The translations under genes and the position numbers were made by a program. From Harmothoe impar (Eukaryota; Annelida; Polychaeta; Phyllodocida; Polynoidae): a DNA stretch of 64,000 nucleotides. The stretch is taken from assembly GCA_947462335.1 (NCBI GenBank), contig OX381707.1, forward strand, positions 67,350,816 through 67,414,815, read 5' to 3'. Under the pieces are notes generated by a model that saw only the letters and a list, made by a program, of their open reading frames with translations, did not search any database and was not told where the DNA came from. Below, in pieces: positions 40,501 to 53,480 of the stretch (the stretch's first letter is position 1; every line of letters starts with the position of its first letter).

Positions 40501-43500
40501 GATGTGTGACGCTAGTCATGCAAATTTAAATGGTCCTGGGCTGGGCCCGGCCACAGATGCAGGAATTAATTTTATTTGTCTCTGAGCCTCAGGCTGTAGT
40601 CAGTCACCAATAAAGACCCATCTGGCCTTGCCCCTGCTGATCTGGGTCAAAAGCCTCTTAAATTTATGGATACCAATTTGATGTTGTGAAGGTAGGCGTC
40701 AGGGAGTCTGGGCGGCCTTCTGGGTCGATACTAGCAGGGTCAGGGATATGCTGTGGGTACAAATCAGCGGATCAATAAGATGATTAAGTGACACCCCCTG
40801 CCCTGCCTCACCCTGAGCTGCTGACTGCCTCAGGGCATGTGCACTAATACCCGTTCTTACCCACCTGCCTGTGGGGGTAGTTACACAGGGGGTGGTTAGA
40901 CTGGGGGAATGCCATGTACATCAATGTTTACCCTGCATACCTTCATGTCACTGATGCTATCAGTGGTTAATGGTAAAGGCATGTAGGTAGGTAATACTCA
41001 TGTATTTATAGAATACCGGTATACAAGTACAGCATACTAGAGCTGTTAAAGTGGGGAGATGTGCCATTTCCTGCACACTATGAATAGATGTGTACAGACA
41101 TGTGGCAACACAGAGTAACATGGTGAAATGTTATGGTCCATATTAAACTAGTTACTAGTACTAGTATATGAACTATCTCACTTCTTACCGGCAGTAATTC
41201 AGCCCTAGACACCAGCTACAGCTAATTCTCTTTCCCTTTATGATAAGTTGAAATTTATTATTCGAGCTAGCCTTTGAAGCTTCTGGCACAATGCCTCTTC
41301 TATACGTTTCCCCATAGCTCTAGATGTATGTCAGGGATTGGCATATATCATTAGCAACTTGACGTAAATTGATCCTGAGTTAATAGGGTTTACACATCGG
41401 CTTTAGATTGCTTAGTTACTGCGGCGTGTGTAGATGAGTTATTGATGGCATGCTAGAGGTAGGGTCTATATATATACACACACTACTGCACACATATTGA
41501 TTTATAAATACCACTACTCAGTGTGTGGGGGCAGGTGGGACTGTAGTAAGGACTATAGACCCATGCATCAAGAAAGGGTGACTTTTTTTCTAATAATTCT
41601 CATAGAATTGTCTGTAATAGTTATGTTTGCAGGGATCTCATAATACAGGATTCATAGGACAGTTATCTTTCAAAAGTCTATATGGGAATGCAGGATTTTT
41701 GAGCTTATATTAACCTATTTGTCGGTCATGCTTTTGAAATGCTCAAAAACTTCTCTGGAAAGTCGCCCCTTCTTGCTGCATTGATGTATAGGGAGGGGAG
41801 GAATAATATAGAACTGGTTGCCGGCTGTTGGCAGTAGTAAACAAGCACAGGTCAGATTACCCTACAACCATACTTCACAGCAGCGCCCCCATGGGACGCC
41901 CGTCAACTACTGCTGCCCCCCATTACTCCTCCCATAATGCACCAGCACTGGTAGGTCACCACGTGACGGTATGTCATACAGGATATGGGGTATTTACACA
42001 AGTTGTGTTGTTGGGGTGGTGGTGGTGTCGGGGGGGGGGGGGCTGCTGCCACCACATGGGGCTGTAACTGAAGTGTATGATTGTTATCAAGGCAGTCATA
42101 ATAACGCCACAGGAAATCACTCCAGGGGCTGATACTACCCCCAAGCTATATATCATAATGAGTCGAGGTTATACACCATGCAGTTGATATGTTATGGAGG
42201 GAAATTATGATAAATGTGTGTATAAAAGGTCACAGAGACAGGGGGATGGATGGTGTATTATGGAGGTATAGTAGTCTTGTTCAAGTTTCTATGACAGTGA
42301 AACGGTGCATTACACAAAACAGTAACGTGTAGGTAGAGTAAAAGTGGGGGAAGTTGAGACTATAGTCAGTCTATGGGTGATGGCAGTGTAGTCAGTCTAT
42401 GGGTGATAGCAGTGACGTTTTTTCTCCCACAGACTTAGTGTTGGTGTGTTGGTATTTAGCAGCTACAGGGATGTATTACCGAAAATGAGATGTTTAACTC
42501 AGTCTGACATGGGCAGACTCCAGGGTCTGCTCCTGGGGCTTGGCTTACACTGGAGGAGGCCAAGTAGGGGTTGGTACAGAGGGGGAGGGGTGCTTGGTGC
42601 ATCAATAAATAAGTATAGAATAGGCTCTACCAACCAAGTGCGTAGTACTCTCAAGTATAAAGGAGGGGGTCGGTTTTATATACTAAATATATATTGCCAT
42701 ATGACCTGGTATTTCATGAACATAAAGCATGCTATAATTGTCCCCAATGTCATGGTACATGATGAATGTCATAAACTTGTGGCTTACAATGTAAATGGTT
42801 ACCAATCACTGGCTTATTATTGGCATATATATAGCTTTCTGAGAACCACACTACTGCTGTATGTGTACCGAGTGGCTGTTTTGCCTCCTGTAAACACACT
42901 GCGACATGTCTCTCAAGTGGTTTATATAGAGCGCTGCACTCTGACAGTACCAGTGGATCTATTTGTCTCAGTGGGTAGATAAGCTGACTTAGTATGTGGC
43001 TGGTAACATGTATCAGGAATTAGGTACATTAACTGGAAAATCCCATATTATAGCCTTGAGTAAATTCCAAAGTAGGAACTGAGAAACCTATGGCCTGACC
43101 CCCCAGTCCCCCACCAGTCTGCAAAGTTAGAACGTATTGAAGTAAAACGAAACCTATTAGCATACATACAGTATCAGTATCATTACTTAACATGATCTGG
43201 TCTCAGGGTACACAGCTCCTGGATGTGTGCATATAAACGTGCGGACATAAACAATAGAGAACAGTGAACAGCAGGCCTCCACGCAGGACTTCTCACACGC
43301 CACACTGCCGCCCCCTTGTATCGTCAGCTGGAACTAGATCTCCACCACAACGGCTGTAGGATTGATACGTTTGTGCATCTTTATCTCAATGTGGCCAGTT
43401 TTATAAGTCTCCATTGAATAGGGCGGTTTTTGGTGTAATTGCATGTAACGTATGCCTTTAATCAGTCAGAATTTACATATATTATGTACCGAGTAGTAGG

Positions 43501-44171
43501 CCCTATGCATGTGTAGCCACACATATCCCCTACTAAGCCATATATCACGCACCACTATTAATAACAATGTGTAACTATTGAAAAGGCAGGCACTAATTCC
43601 TCCAGTATACGCGGTGTCAGGTACGCCGAGAACAGAGTGGGTGTTGGCAGTGTTTATTTGCCTGTTCCTTGTCGAGGTGGTTACAGGTCCAACCCCTGCC
43701 AGCATAGTATAGGGTAGATTCACCACGAGTTGGACACATACCCTGAGACGGACACAGAAGTTTCTAACTTTTCATGTGTGATACGACTTGTATTGGTGAT
43801 TTGTCATTGGTGGTGCAGGGGGGGGGGGGCTGACACTCAAACTTTACCATTATTGAAATGTGAATGCTTAAAAGATGGAATAAGCACAAATCCAAGTAGC
43901 CATCTCAAGGTATGTGTCCGACTCAAGGTGAATGTACCCTAGAGCACCCAGTATGTGCACAGGGCTGAGCTGGAGGCCAATAACACACTCAGACATTGAC
44001 CGTTGATCGCAGCAGGACTCCTCCTCTCTAGGTGGGCTTAATCCGTGTGTGCTGGAGGAATTAGCCACGTTTACCTGAGGGTGGCCAGGTGGGCTGCTGG
44101 CCTCCAGCCAACCTCCTGGAGCAGCCTGCACCCACCCACCTGGCCAGGTCCCGTCCATACCTGTATGTGTG

Positions 44172-44415
44172 TTAACCCTTTAAGTACCACATAGTGCTTT
44201 AATGTGCTATGCCCTTTGTCGTGTTGATGCACGAATGCAGCCCTTGCGAGTAACTCGCCAGACTCAAGTTAAGTTGCATTAAATCTTACAGGATGGTGTA
44301 CACTCCCCCAAGGCTCGGCATGATGCATGAATGCAGCCCTGGGGGGTATCTACTGACCAGGGCTGCATGCATGCATCATGACGACCATAGTACAGTACAG
44401 CGCTCTGTACCTGTA
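44172..44415. mobile_element. MITE family copy C, palindromic, TTAA left end
   Basis: The left end reads ttaaccctttaagtaccaca, followed by tgctatgccctttgtcgtg and gatgcacgaatgcagccct. The right half has cagggctgcatgcatgcatc and then decays. It is the mirror of the well-kept right half of copy B. Inner segments (atgcatgaatgcagccctgg and cagggctgcatgcatgcatc) form a strong inner palindrome. Confidence 0.7.
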
Positions 44416-45589
44416 TAGATGTATGCTAATGACGGCCGAGGACGTAAGAGCTACATTAGTGTGGTAATACTGCCCATGATGCAGTGTGTGTCAAGCTGAT
44501 TACAAGGCATGCCACATAGTGCTGGGATCAGGCATGAGTAAACCCAAAGTGGATTTCCTTAAAGTGATGTGTACTGTGGGGCTTTCAATTGATACACTTC
44601 TTAAACCCTTGCATATTTGTGTGCAGGCTTTGGATATAGTACTGTTGCAGAGCAGAGCATTTTCAGATTTTGATAGGATTACATATATAGAAAACTGTGG
44701 CATACACTCACGCCATATATACTCAGTACATGAGACTACTTCACGCATTAGACTGTTGTGCATTGTTTAAAAAAAATCTAGTGGTTTACGAAAGGTACCG
44801 ATATCTTGTTGGCAGGAATAGGATGTTTACCCAGCCCTCTATCCACAGAGGAAAAAAGAAAGAAAGTTGAGTGTTTGCCAGTTGAGTTGTTGGTTACACC
44901 CGTCGTCCTTGGGGCCCGACCTACAGGAGCAGAACATAGTCCCCTGCTCGCCTCCATCACCCGTCTCACTCTGACACATTTAGAGCAGCAGCCCAGGCTT
45001 ACAACCTGCCCTTCCTACAACCTGAACCTGGGAGGCAGCCCCAGCCCTGTAGAAGTGGCTTCTTGTAGCTTTGTTGGCGGCCATGTGGCTTCTGTCAGTG
45101 GTAGTGGGCTGAGGCCTGACCCAGTGCTGACTGGTGGTGTAGAGGCAGCACCAACTGGTGTTGTGTGTTAGCTGGGGGGGGGGGTGTCCAGCTGTACCTC
45201 CTCCAGGGTAGAGCTCCTCCAGGGTGGGTTCTCTGCTGCACTGTACTACTACCCAGCATACCAGCGGCTCAGGCCCTACACAATGTACAAGACATGACTC
45301 AACCTGACCTAGACACAGTTAGAGGCGTATATACAGACTGACAAGGGCATTGCTTACTGACTACTACTCAATGTTAAGGTTATATAGATGATAAATTATC
45401 GTAGCTGTAAAAAATATCTATGTACTTGATGAACAGATGACAGATTTGTTGATGAATTAGTGTACATGTTCTATTAATATGAATGATACAAATGCAAAAC
45501 TGTCCTAACTATTATTCTTGTAAACATTTTTAAAGGTGTCCATTTATTTGAGCAGAGGTCTTATGTGTTTCTGTTCTTATATTTTACAG

Positions 45590-48500
45590 AGAAACCACCC
45601 GATAGAGGAAAGACTCGGACAAGTCAACGTGAACGAAAACGCAGAACTGATGGAGTAACTACACCACCACCAGCAAAGCAAAAAGCAGTCGAAAAGGAAA
45701 AAGAACCAAGTAAAGAGAAGAAAATTTGCAAAGAAATCACAAGAACCTCATCTATAAAAGCTGGAAGCATATTGCCTGCCAGCACACAACCGACCGTGTT
45801 AGTGAAACCTGTACGGACAGTAGGGGATACTAAGATTATCAAAGAAGTGTCGCGTGAGACATCAAAGTCTCCGAAGACCACTGCCAGCCCTACACCAAGA
45901 GCGCCACGCAAGGCAAAGGAAGCAACTAAAGAGGCAACTAAGGAGGTTGTTGCTAAAACTCCTAGAACTGGTTCCCCTGCCTCTGGAGTAAGAAGTAGGA
46001 CACCCCAGAAAAAGGAGAAGGAGGAGAAACCCAAGGAGAAACCCACTGAGAAAACACCAACTGAGCAAAAGAGAAAGACTCGAGATAGTTCAGCGAAACG
46101 GAAAGAGACAAAGCAAGAGAGTAAGAGACTGAAAGAGGATGACCGAGAGTCTCCGGTACCTAAGGAACGAGTCAGCAGCAAGCCGGCAAGTCCAGCCAGC
46201 TCTACTTCCAGTGTGTGTTCATCAGCAACCAGCCGTCTTGACGGACGCAGTCGCACGTCCACACCCACCAGGAATCTAGACTCCAAAACCACTAGGGCTA
46301 GTCCGGCACCCACCAAGCCTAGCACCTCAGACCTTAAGAAAAAGGACAGTTCTTCAAGGGCAGCCACCCCTCTCTCAGACCGTCTCGGTACTGATGGAAG
46401 TTCCTTGCCATCGGCGCCACAGTTCAAACCCGCTGTCGGTCCGCCAACTACCTCTGCAGACAGTTGTCTCTCCATAGAGAGTAGCAGCAGCAAACGAACT
46501 GCCTCCACCACCACCTCCACTCTCACCTCCACCTCCTCCTCCAGTACAGCAGCAGTCATCTCCTCCAGTACATCCACCACAGCATCAAGCAGCATCACCG
46601 CCTCGGCCACTCCCTCGTCTCCATGCTCAACCGGAGTGGGCGCTGCCACCATTACAAGCATCACCACTAGCACCTCCTCCACATTATCATGCACCACCAG
46701 CAGCACCTCATCCAGCACCCCCTCAGCAGTAGCCACCTCATCAGCCACCCTAGCCACCCCTCCATCATTGTGTCCCTCATCCAGTAGTCCCAATGCCTCA
46801 TCACGCTCCACCACCGGTATCATTACAGACTCTCAGAGCCCGGTCACTTCCTCAAAACCCGGCAACCTGCGGCCGCAACCCACGGCAGGGTTAAGGGCTG
46901 CGGGGCCTCCTCCGCTTCCTCCTCCTCCTCGTGTTGAGAAGGTGTCGGTTAAAGACACATTGCATCAAGGCAGCAGCAGCAGTGGTGGTCCTGTAGTAAT
47001 ACCCAGTGGTTCTGTCACTGCCCGTGTCGGTCCCACCACCCCATCCCCAGCCCCACCTGTTGTCACCTCTACAACATCCACCCCCAACAGTACAACCACC
47101 ACAAACACGGCCACAGCCAGCAGCACGCGGATATCCTCGCCGCCGGCCGCACTGTCAACTCTCAGCAAAACTAGCAAAATAGAGGGACCGAGTTCCTTAC
47201 AGTCAACTCCATCCTCATCTCCATCACAACGACTGGTTTCCTCCTCCATGAGCATCAATTCCTCCAAACCAGCCACATCATCCTCCAAACTACTTCCATC
47301 CAGTGGGAGATGCGATCCTGCCTCCTCCTCCTCCTCTTCGACCTCTTCCACATCCAATTCTTCAACGTTATCATCATCCACACCGTCGCTGTTGTCATCG
47401 GCGAAGAGCTCACGACCGGATGAGGATCATACCATGCACTTTAAGAAGATGATCCTATTAGACGGATACCACAAGAAGGAAGCGAGCTCCTCCTCGTCAT
47501 CTCAGGAAACCTTCACCGCCGCCTCGGGGATCAATGTCAACCACTCGTTGACCGATCAGATTACAAAACTCTCCAGTGTTAAGGCTGACCGTTACAAGGC
47601 CTGGAACAATAATGACTTGGCCGAGAGTATAGCACCTCCACCCGCAGGAGGAGGAGGGTTACGAGCTGCAGGAGATTTCCCCAATGACAGTAGCAGACAT
47701 CAGACAGGGCCTTCTCCTGCCAGTCGGTCCACCCCTAAAAAGATGGACCCTCAACTGCCGTCCTCCATGGAAAAGGAAATGGGGCGCATGTCTGGGTCTT
47801 ATGCACTCCCGTCCAGGACAGACAAGCCTGGTAAGCCAGACGAGTCTGGACGTAGCAGTGCAGACAGTAGTCGAAGTGACTTTGAGCGACGGGAGTCTGA
47901 GCTCCGGGAACGGCTTGGCCATCCCGCAGAAGAGCGGTCGCACTCTCGGTCAAGTGCAGACGACCGACGGCCCGGCTCCAGTTCTAGTGCCTCAAATTCC
48001 CGTATTGAAGAACATTGGCGTACCGCCGGCTCGGCGGGCAGTGAGGCACATGGCGCCAGTCCCCTTATTTTTGACAAGAACGAGCCAATACGGGTATACA
48101 GGGATCCTGAGCTGTTGAAACGCGACGAGATGCGCTACTTCCAACAACGACAACAGGCAGAACACGGCCGGCACACGTCTGCTGCCACCCCTGGTGCCGT
48201 GCCCGCCGTGTCGCCGGCCTTCCAGTCTGTGGCAGGCCATCCGAGCCCGCTGAGTAGCCCGCATCATGCGGCTACTGCAATGACTCAAGCAGCAGGCCAG
48301 CGGCCCATGCTGAACCCCCACAGCCTGTCTTACAACCCTCACCTGCCAGGCCTCAGTCCACACCTGCAGATGTCCCCCCACCACGCCATGGACCAAGCCA
48401 CATTGCGGCTCATGTCTGGTCTCCCCCACCAGGCCATGCCCTATGCGCTGCTCCCCCAGTATGCTCATGCACTCCACTCCACACAGCAACTGGAGATCCT

Positions 48501-48749
48501 GTGGCAGCAAAAGTACCCGACACTGCCCGTGCCACCCGCCTGGATGCTGGTCCAATACCAGGAGGAGTTACTCCGGGACGTTAACCTCATCGCCCTCGAG
48601 CGTGAGCGACGAGAGCGAGAGCTTGCCCTTGAACGGGATCGAGTTGAGCATGCAGAAAGGGAACGGGTAGCCGAGCGTGAGCGTGACCGTGCAGAACGGG
48701 AACGACGGGAACGGGAGAGGGAACAACGAGAGCGGGAATTGTTAGAGAG
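45590..48749 (+). CDS. 3,160-bp exon: Ser/Thr-rich protein with conserved module and Arg/Glu coiled coil
   Basis: The exon runs from the acceptor attttacag to the donor gagag/gtaagt, open for 1,053 codons. The N-terminal part is very basic (KPPDRGKTRTSQRERKRR, a likely nuclear localisation signal) and Lys/Glu/Pro-rich. From about 46200 to 47400 it is Ser/Thr low complexity with homopolymeric Ser runs. Then come three non-repetitive blocks: MHFKKMILLDGYHKKE (47434), NEPIRVYRDPELLKRDEMRY (48079), and MDQATLRLMSGL leading into LEILWQQKYPTLPVPPAWML (48388-48580). From about 48598 the chain is (R/E)n, a probable single-helix or coiled coil running on into the next exon. The MDQAT...LEILWQQ block weakly recalls the middle of TNRC18/BAHCC1 and Drosophila winged eye, chromatin proteins with a C-terminal BAH domain, which would lie beyond this window. 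The GSE1, AUTS2 and atrophin/RERE families are also Arg/Glu-rich but match less well in my reading. The exon is secure; the family name is not. Confidence 0.9.
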
Positions 48750-49270
48750 GTAAGTCACATTGTTTGTATTCAGTGGTGAATCCAGTATTTGTGAAGAGGC
48801 TGAGATTTGTATTGATATAATGAACACGTGTATAGGCTAAATTACAGTGAAAACCAAGGCAAGGAGGTCTAGAAGTACTAAGGCAACAATCAGGTTTGTT
48901 TAGATTCTACTTGTGTACATTTTGCTTTGATGTATACATACTGCTCAGCTAGTAAAATGAAAATCAGAATAGTCAGAGGGATCAAAGGGCGGAGTTCTCA
49001 AAGGGCAATGGGGAAAAAGAGTACACAGCAGTTCTGTCACAATGTCAGCTCCTGTAGGCAACACTGATGGAGAGATGGCTGTGTAAGTTTTATCAACAAA
49101 CCGAGTTGGCTTGTCCCACCCAGCAGCCTGACCTGCTGACGCCCCCTTTCCCCCTGCCACTTCTAAATCCATCCGCGGTGTGTGCTATACGATATAGGCC
49201 TGCCACCCACCGCCCTCAGACAGGGCTGCCAACAGCTGCAGCAGGGACTGGGGTATTTCTGAGTTAATGC

Positions 49271-49778
49271 GAGCTGCTCAGCTGACACCTGGAGGCTCTC
49301 ACCTGAACTGCCTCTCACATGTCACATGAGCTGTACGAGAGCTGTTTCCCAGAACATGTGTGTACGGTGCTATTTTATAGTATAGAATACTCTCCTGCTA
49401 CCTTTCTGAAATGTGGTCTACCGCCACGCTGTTTGGTACTTCTGCTATTTAGCAACAATAGTACGATGTGTATATAATTCTAAAATTCTAAGAAACAGCG
49501 AGCCAGATTCTAAATGTGTATGCCGTAAATGCAATACTTTGCTCAACTTAGTTTATCATTAGAATTCCTCAGGGGGAAAAAACAAATGCAGAAGACAACA
49601 ATTAGTGTATTTTATACTAACACTAAGGTGCAGTATGTGGAGGTGTGGTTTATCTGCCCTGGGGATGTGTCTGCTGTGACCCGGTCACTGGGCACGGTGC
49701 CAGGTAACACCTGGTTACCGCCTCCCACGCCCCAACCTTCGGCTAGTGTAGGAGCTGCTCCGGGCACCTGAGCTGCTC
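49271..49778. promoter_or_regulatory. Cluster of three GAGCWGCTC palindromes
   Basis: Exact copies lie at 49271, 49752 and 49770 (the last two 18 bp apart). The first is in gagttaatgcgagctgctca, almost the same arrangement as gagttaattctgagctgctc at 2261-2280. Confidence 0.4.
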
Positions 49779-51525
49779 ACTGCTGCATTGTCCAGGCCCA
49801 CAGCTGGCCGATGGGGTGTCCTATTTTGCAACCCAGTGGGAGAACTCTTTCCCCCATTTTGATTTGTAAGTTGCTGAAAATCAAATTGCATTTATGAATT
49901 ATGTCTGGTCGGTTGTGACATCTGTTGAGGATTCTTATCAGATAAAGCGTATATTCAATGTATGATATAGGAGCTTCTCAGAAGCTATAGAGTTAAAATG
50001 ATAACCAGTACCCCTATGCTTGTCAGAATTTGGATGTGGGTTCCAGACATAACACCAGCTTTTTCCTGGAAAGTATTCCATGCGTAACCCTTCTATGTCT
50101 ACTTCTAGTTCCAATGAATCAAAAGCAATAGAAAGTGATACGATGGACATAAAAGTAAACATTGCAGAGCAGCTGACCTCCCTTATGGCTGAGTGAGGCT
50201 GTGTTTAGTTAGTGCACAAATCTGCCACTAGGTGCCAGCACTGCGCCGCCCTGCATGTACACTTGCACCAGGGACATCCAAGGGCGTTCGGAAAGTGCGT
50301 CTTCAGTCTTTATGTGTACAAAGTATTAGGGGAGTATGTGTTTTCACCTGTAGTGTCCTTTGAACACATCCCACGATTTAAAAAGAAAAAGGGTAGGCGT
50401 ATGAATTAGATCACATTTCAGTGACAGTGTAAAATGGTCAAAGAAGATCAAATCAGACTGGAGAGATATTTAGTATATCGAGGACAATGGTAAAAGGCCT
50501 TCCCATTATAACAGTTTGGTATTGACAGCCTGCTACTGTATATATACGTGGAGTCTACCAAGTGGGTGCTAATATAAGGCTTGTTGTAGTTACAAGGTGT
50601 AGTGTTGCACCACCACTTTTATGGACGTTTAGAAGCAACTCTGCATGAGTGCCCATATATATCAGGTACATGTATATATGCTGTATTAACGGACCCGTAC
50701 AGACCTGCTCATGTATTGATGCCATCACCGCCCCAACATGTAAATAATGTAGAATGTGATACTCTATACACTACATGTACTTACAGGTAACATGACCCTC
50801 CCAGTGGCAGGTGCTAGATAATAGATTAGTTGCTGCTGGCTAGCATGTTATTGAAGCTACCCATGAGTGTTATTGGGGGGGGGGGGGGGGTTACACACAT
50901 GGGTGCCTGGTTGTACAGCAGTGGGTACTGTAAACTCGTCATTTCTCTAGCTGAGTCTGAGCTCAGGGCCCTCAAGTACAAGATGTGGGGAGTTGGTCTC
51001 TTGGCAATGGGCCACACAGATGTAAATACATACACAGGATGAGGTGTTAATACAGAGTTGCTGCTCTCCCGAACAAAACAGCCCAAAGATTATATTAGAT
51101 GGCCTATTATAAATAATGCCAATGATCCTCACTTCTATGATAGTTAGCATTTACTCCGCAATAGCTCTACTAGTACAGCATGGCCACCTGTCTGTCTTGA
51201 TATAAAAAAAAAAAAAAAACATATATGGCTGACATACATTTACATAGTCTACTATGTTGTCTCATAACAACAATGTTTAGCCCTTCGTTGTTGACACTCC
51301 TTCACTACCGTTAAGAAGAGAGTTTTGCTGAAACACTTTGCTTTCGGCAAAGACAAATCTGATAGCCTGTTCCCTGGTTAGCTGCTGCTCAGTATGTGCT
51401 CACGGTATGAGGTGTGTGAGTAGCTCAGTCAGTCAGGTGGCAGGGGGCCATACTGTAGGGTGTGGCGTGAGAATCAATAGCAGTAGTCGCTGCTGCTGCT
51501 GCTGCTACTCAAATACTAGTATGCT

Positions 51526-51586
51526 GAGCTGCTCCCCATGCCCTCATGTCTACCCTCTGCACCACCTCGTGTCAGCTGAGCTGCTC
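51526..51586. promoter_or_regulatory. Pair of TGAGCTGCTCCCC copies, 52 bp apart
   Basis: Both copies read tgagctgctcccca or tgagctgctccccat, at 51525 and 51577. The start-to-start distance of 52 bp equals that of the pair at 26553 and 26605; this may be coincidence. A CTG tract (51489-51507) lies just upstream. Confidence 0.35.
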
Positions 51587-52249
51587 CCCAGACGTGTGCA
51601 CCTACAATAACAAAACCCACAAAGGCTGCGATTCTCAATACATGTACATATGATATGGGGGTGGGGGAGGGTAGGTTCACCATGGCCCCCCTTTCATATG
51701 ATGTATGATCATGCCCTATGTTCTGCATTGTGTAAACTCGATGTTTTAGGCCTACACGACATCATAGTCAATAGTGTTGGTGCGATCTGTGATCAACATA
51801 GCATTGATGCATGGATGGTATGTGTGAGGGGGGGGGGGGTGTATTGTGATGAGTTGTGCTGGCAGGTCATGTGAGGTCTTGGTGCTAGCAGTGTGTGTAG
51901 GTGCTGCACTGGGTGGTGGTGGTGTCCCTGTAGCTGCTGCTTGTTGCTGTGTGAGTGTGTAGGATCAATATGGCCGTGTCTGCCTCCTGGCTGCCTGCTG
52001 GAGGTGGGAACTGAGTGCTGCCTCACCGTGTGGAGGTTGGTGGTGAGCGGCAGCAGCAGGCACAGAGCCTACCTGACAAAGCGCACAGCCCGCCACACTA
52101 TACCCCATCTCTCAACATGCCCTCAGCTCACACGTACTGGGTACTGCGATACTCCAGACTGATGGTACAGCCTTTGTAATACACAAAATGCAGGTTGACT
52201 AGCTCAAGTCTGTGTGTGTAATCGATATTGGCATGCATTGTGTATTGGG

Positions 52250-52392
52250 CAGAGATGCCACTTCTCCTACTTTTGTAGGAATTCCTACTTTTTAGCTGGA
52301 ATTTCTGTATTGAATTATGGTAATTTCCTACAGAAAATCGACCAAAATTGTAAGATTTCCTACTGTTTATGAAAGACTGAGTGGCATCTCTG
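52250..52392. mobile_element. 143-bp MITE with CAGAGATGCCACT ends and ATTGGG direct repeats
   Basis: The ends cagagatgccact and agtggcatctctg are perfect 13-bp inverted repeats. They are flanked on both sides by attggg (52244-52249 and 52393-52398), a clean 6-bp direct repeat that looks like a target duplication. The inside is AT-rich with repeated cctac(t)ttt words and has no coding capacity. The superfamily is not assigned. Confidence 0.8.
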
Positions 52393-52499
52393 ATTGGGAT
52401 GGCAATGCAGTGTAACTGCAGTTATCGATGCACCATTTAATGACCTTACCAATGACAGGGAGATAGACTATAGACGTGTGCAGAGCTAGCATAGGGCTC

Positions 52500-53480
52500 C
52501 CCTCCTAACAGCAGCAGCAGCAGCAGGAGGGCCTGCTGCCTCCACCCACAACACTGCCTCCTCCCTGGTGCTGCCCTCCTCCTCCTGTAGCTGATCCATG
52601 CCAGCAGCACACCCAGTCTGCTACATCCTCCTGCAGCCTACAACACACACACAGGAGGAGAGCCCTAATACAAGAACAGGAGAACCCTTATCATACAAGA
52701 ACCCATACTGACAGGAGGAACCCCCAGCCTGGACCCGAGTGCAGGTAGCTACATGTCCCGTGTATGTGTGTGTATGTGTGTGCTACATACAGCAGTGGTG
52801 TGCTGCAGACCCGGTGTGTGCTGGTGGGTGGTAGCGGCGTCACGCGCCGCCTACCAGCTGTAGGACTGCTAGCACCACCTCCACCTCCACACACTGACAT
52901 CAGCCCATACACCCCCACCCCCGCCCACAACAACAACTCGGCTGCTGTTTATGGCTTCTGAAGCCACCCTGTCTGCCTGCCTACCTGCCTGCCTGCTTAT
53001 CTGCCTGGCTGCCTATCTGCCCGGCTGCCCCAACGCGGCCATAACCACAGGGGTGACCACCATATCGAGTGTTTCTGACATCGTGGTGGGAAGGTACATG
53101 AGGAGAGCTGGGTTACTGGAGGAGCTGAACTAAACACTGTGGTGTAGCATAAGGCATACATCGACACAGAGCCGGCCTGGGACTGGGAGGTGGGTGTATA
53201 TACTGGAGGAGGAGACATGACCTGCTTACACTCACTGCTACTCCTGTAGAGTGTAGTCTACACCAGGGGCAGCAGCAGCACACCCCTACCACCACCACCG
53301 CTACTACCCCTACCACCACCCTGCTCCCCCCTACAGCCTGCTGCACTACACACTGAGTACCACCACCACCACCACCACCTCCAGCAGCAGCACCACCGTC
53401 AGCAGCAGCACCACCGGCCACCCCGCTGCCGCACCAGCACCACCACCACCCAGCAGACGCCGCCTGCCCAGCCGTGTGCC
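52500..53480. other. GC-rich low-complexity block (CAG, CCT, CTGC, CAC repeats)
   Basis: The block holds agcagcagcagcagcagg (52510), a degenerate CTGC/CTGCCTGC run (52971-53030) and CAC/CCA-rich sequence (53285-53450). Low-complexity GC-rich sequence inside an intron could be an alternative promoter with a 5' exon. A donor-like acag/gtaggt lies at 53985, but the open frames here do not give the phase needed to join 58932, so no coding exon is called. Confidence 0.35.

Larger units (their letters stand above)
12455..45589 (+). other. 33-kb intron of the + strand gene
   Basis: It is bounded by gtaggt at 12455 and by the acceptor atattttacag ending at 45589, and the flanking phases agree (1/1). 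No internal coding exon can be supported, although short cassette exons cannot be excluded. It holds transposon-like elements, tandem arrays and 15 of the 24 GAGCWGCTC palindromes in the window. Very long introns packed with regulatory elements are typical of developmental regulator genes in animals. All open frames inside are short and patternless. Confidence 0.65.

Noticed and set aside
42446..42982. 178-codon open frame on + with an acceptor-like cctcccacag-type sequence just upstream
   Set aside because: Its translation has no domain, no composition typical of a protein family and no clear donor. Joining it to the known exons in the right phase fails: the phase-1 frame from that acceptor stops after about 18 codons.
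45624..46823. 399-codon open frame on the minus strand inside the large exon
   Set aside because: It mirrors the Ser/Thr/Lys-rich + strand codons (giving Val/Glu/Leu-rich sequence), and the + frame is far longer and joins other exons in phase.
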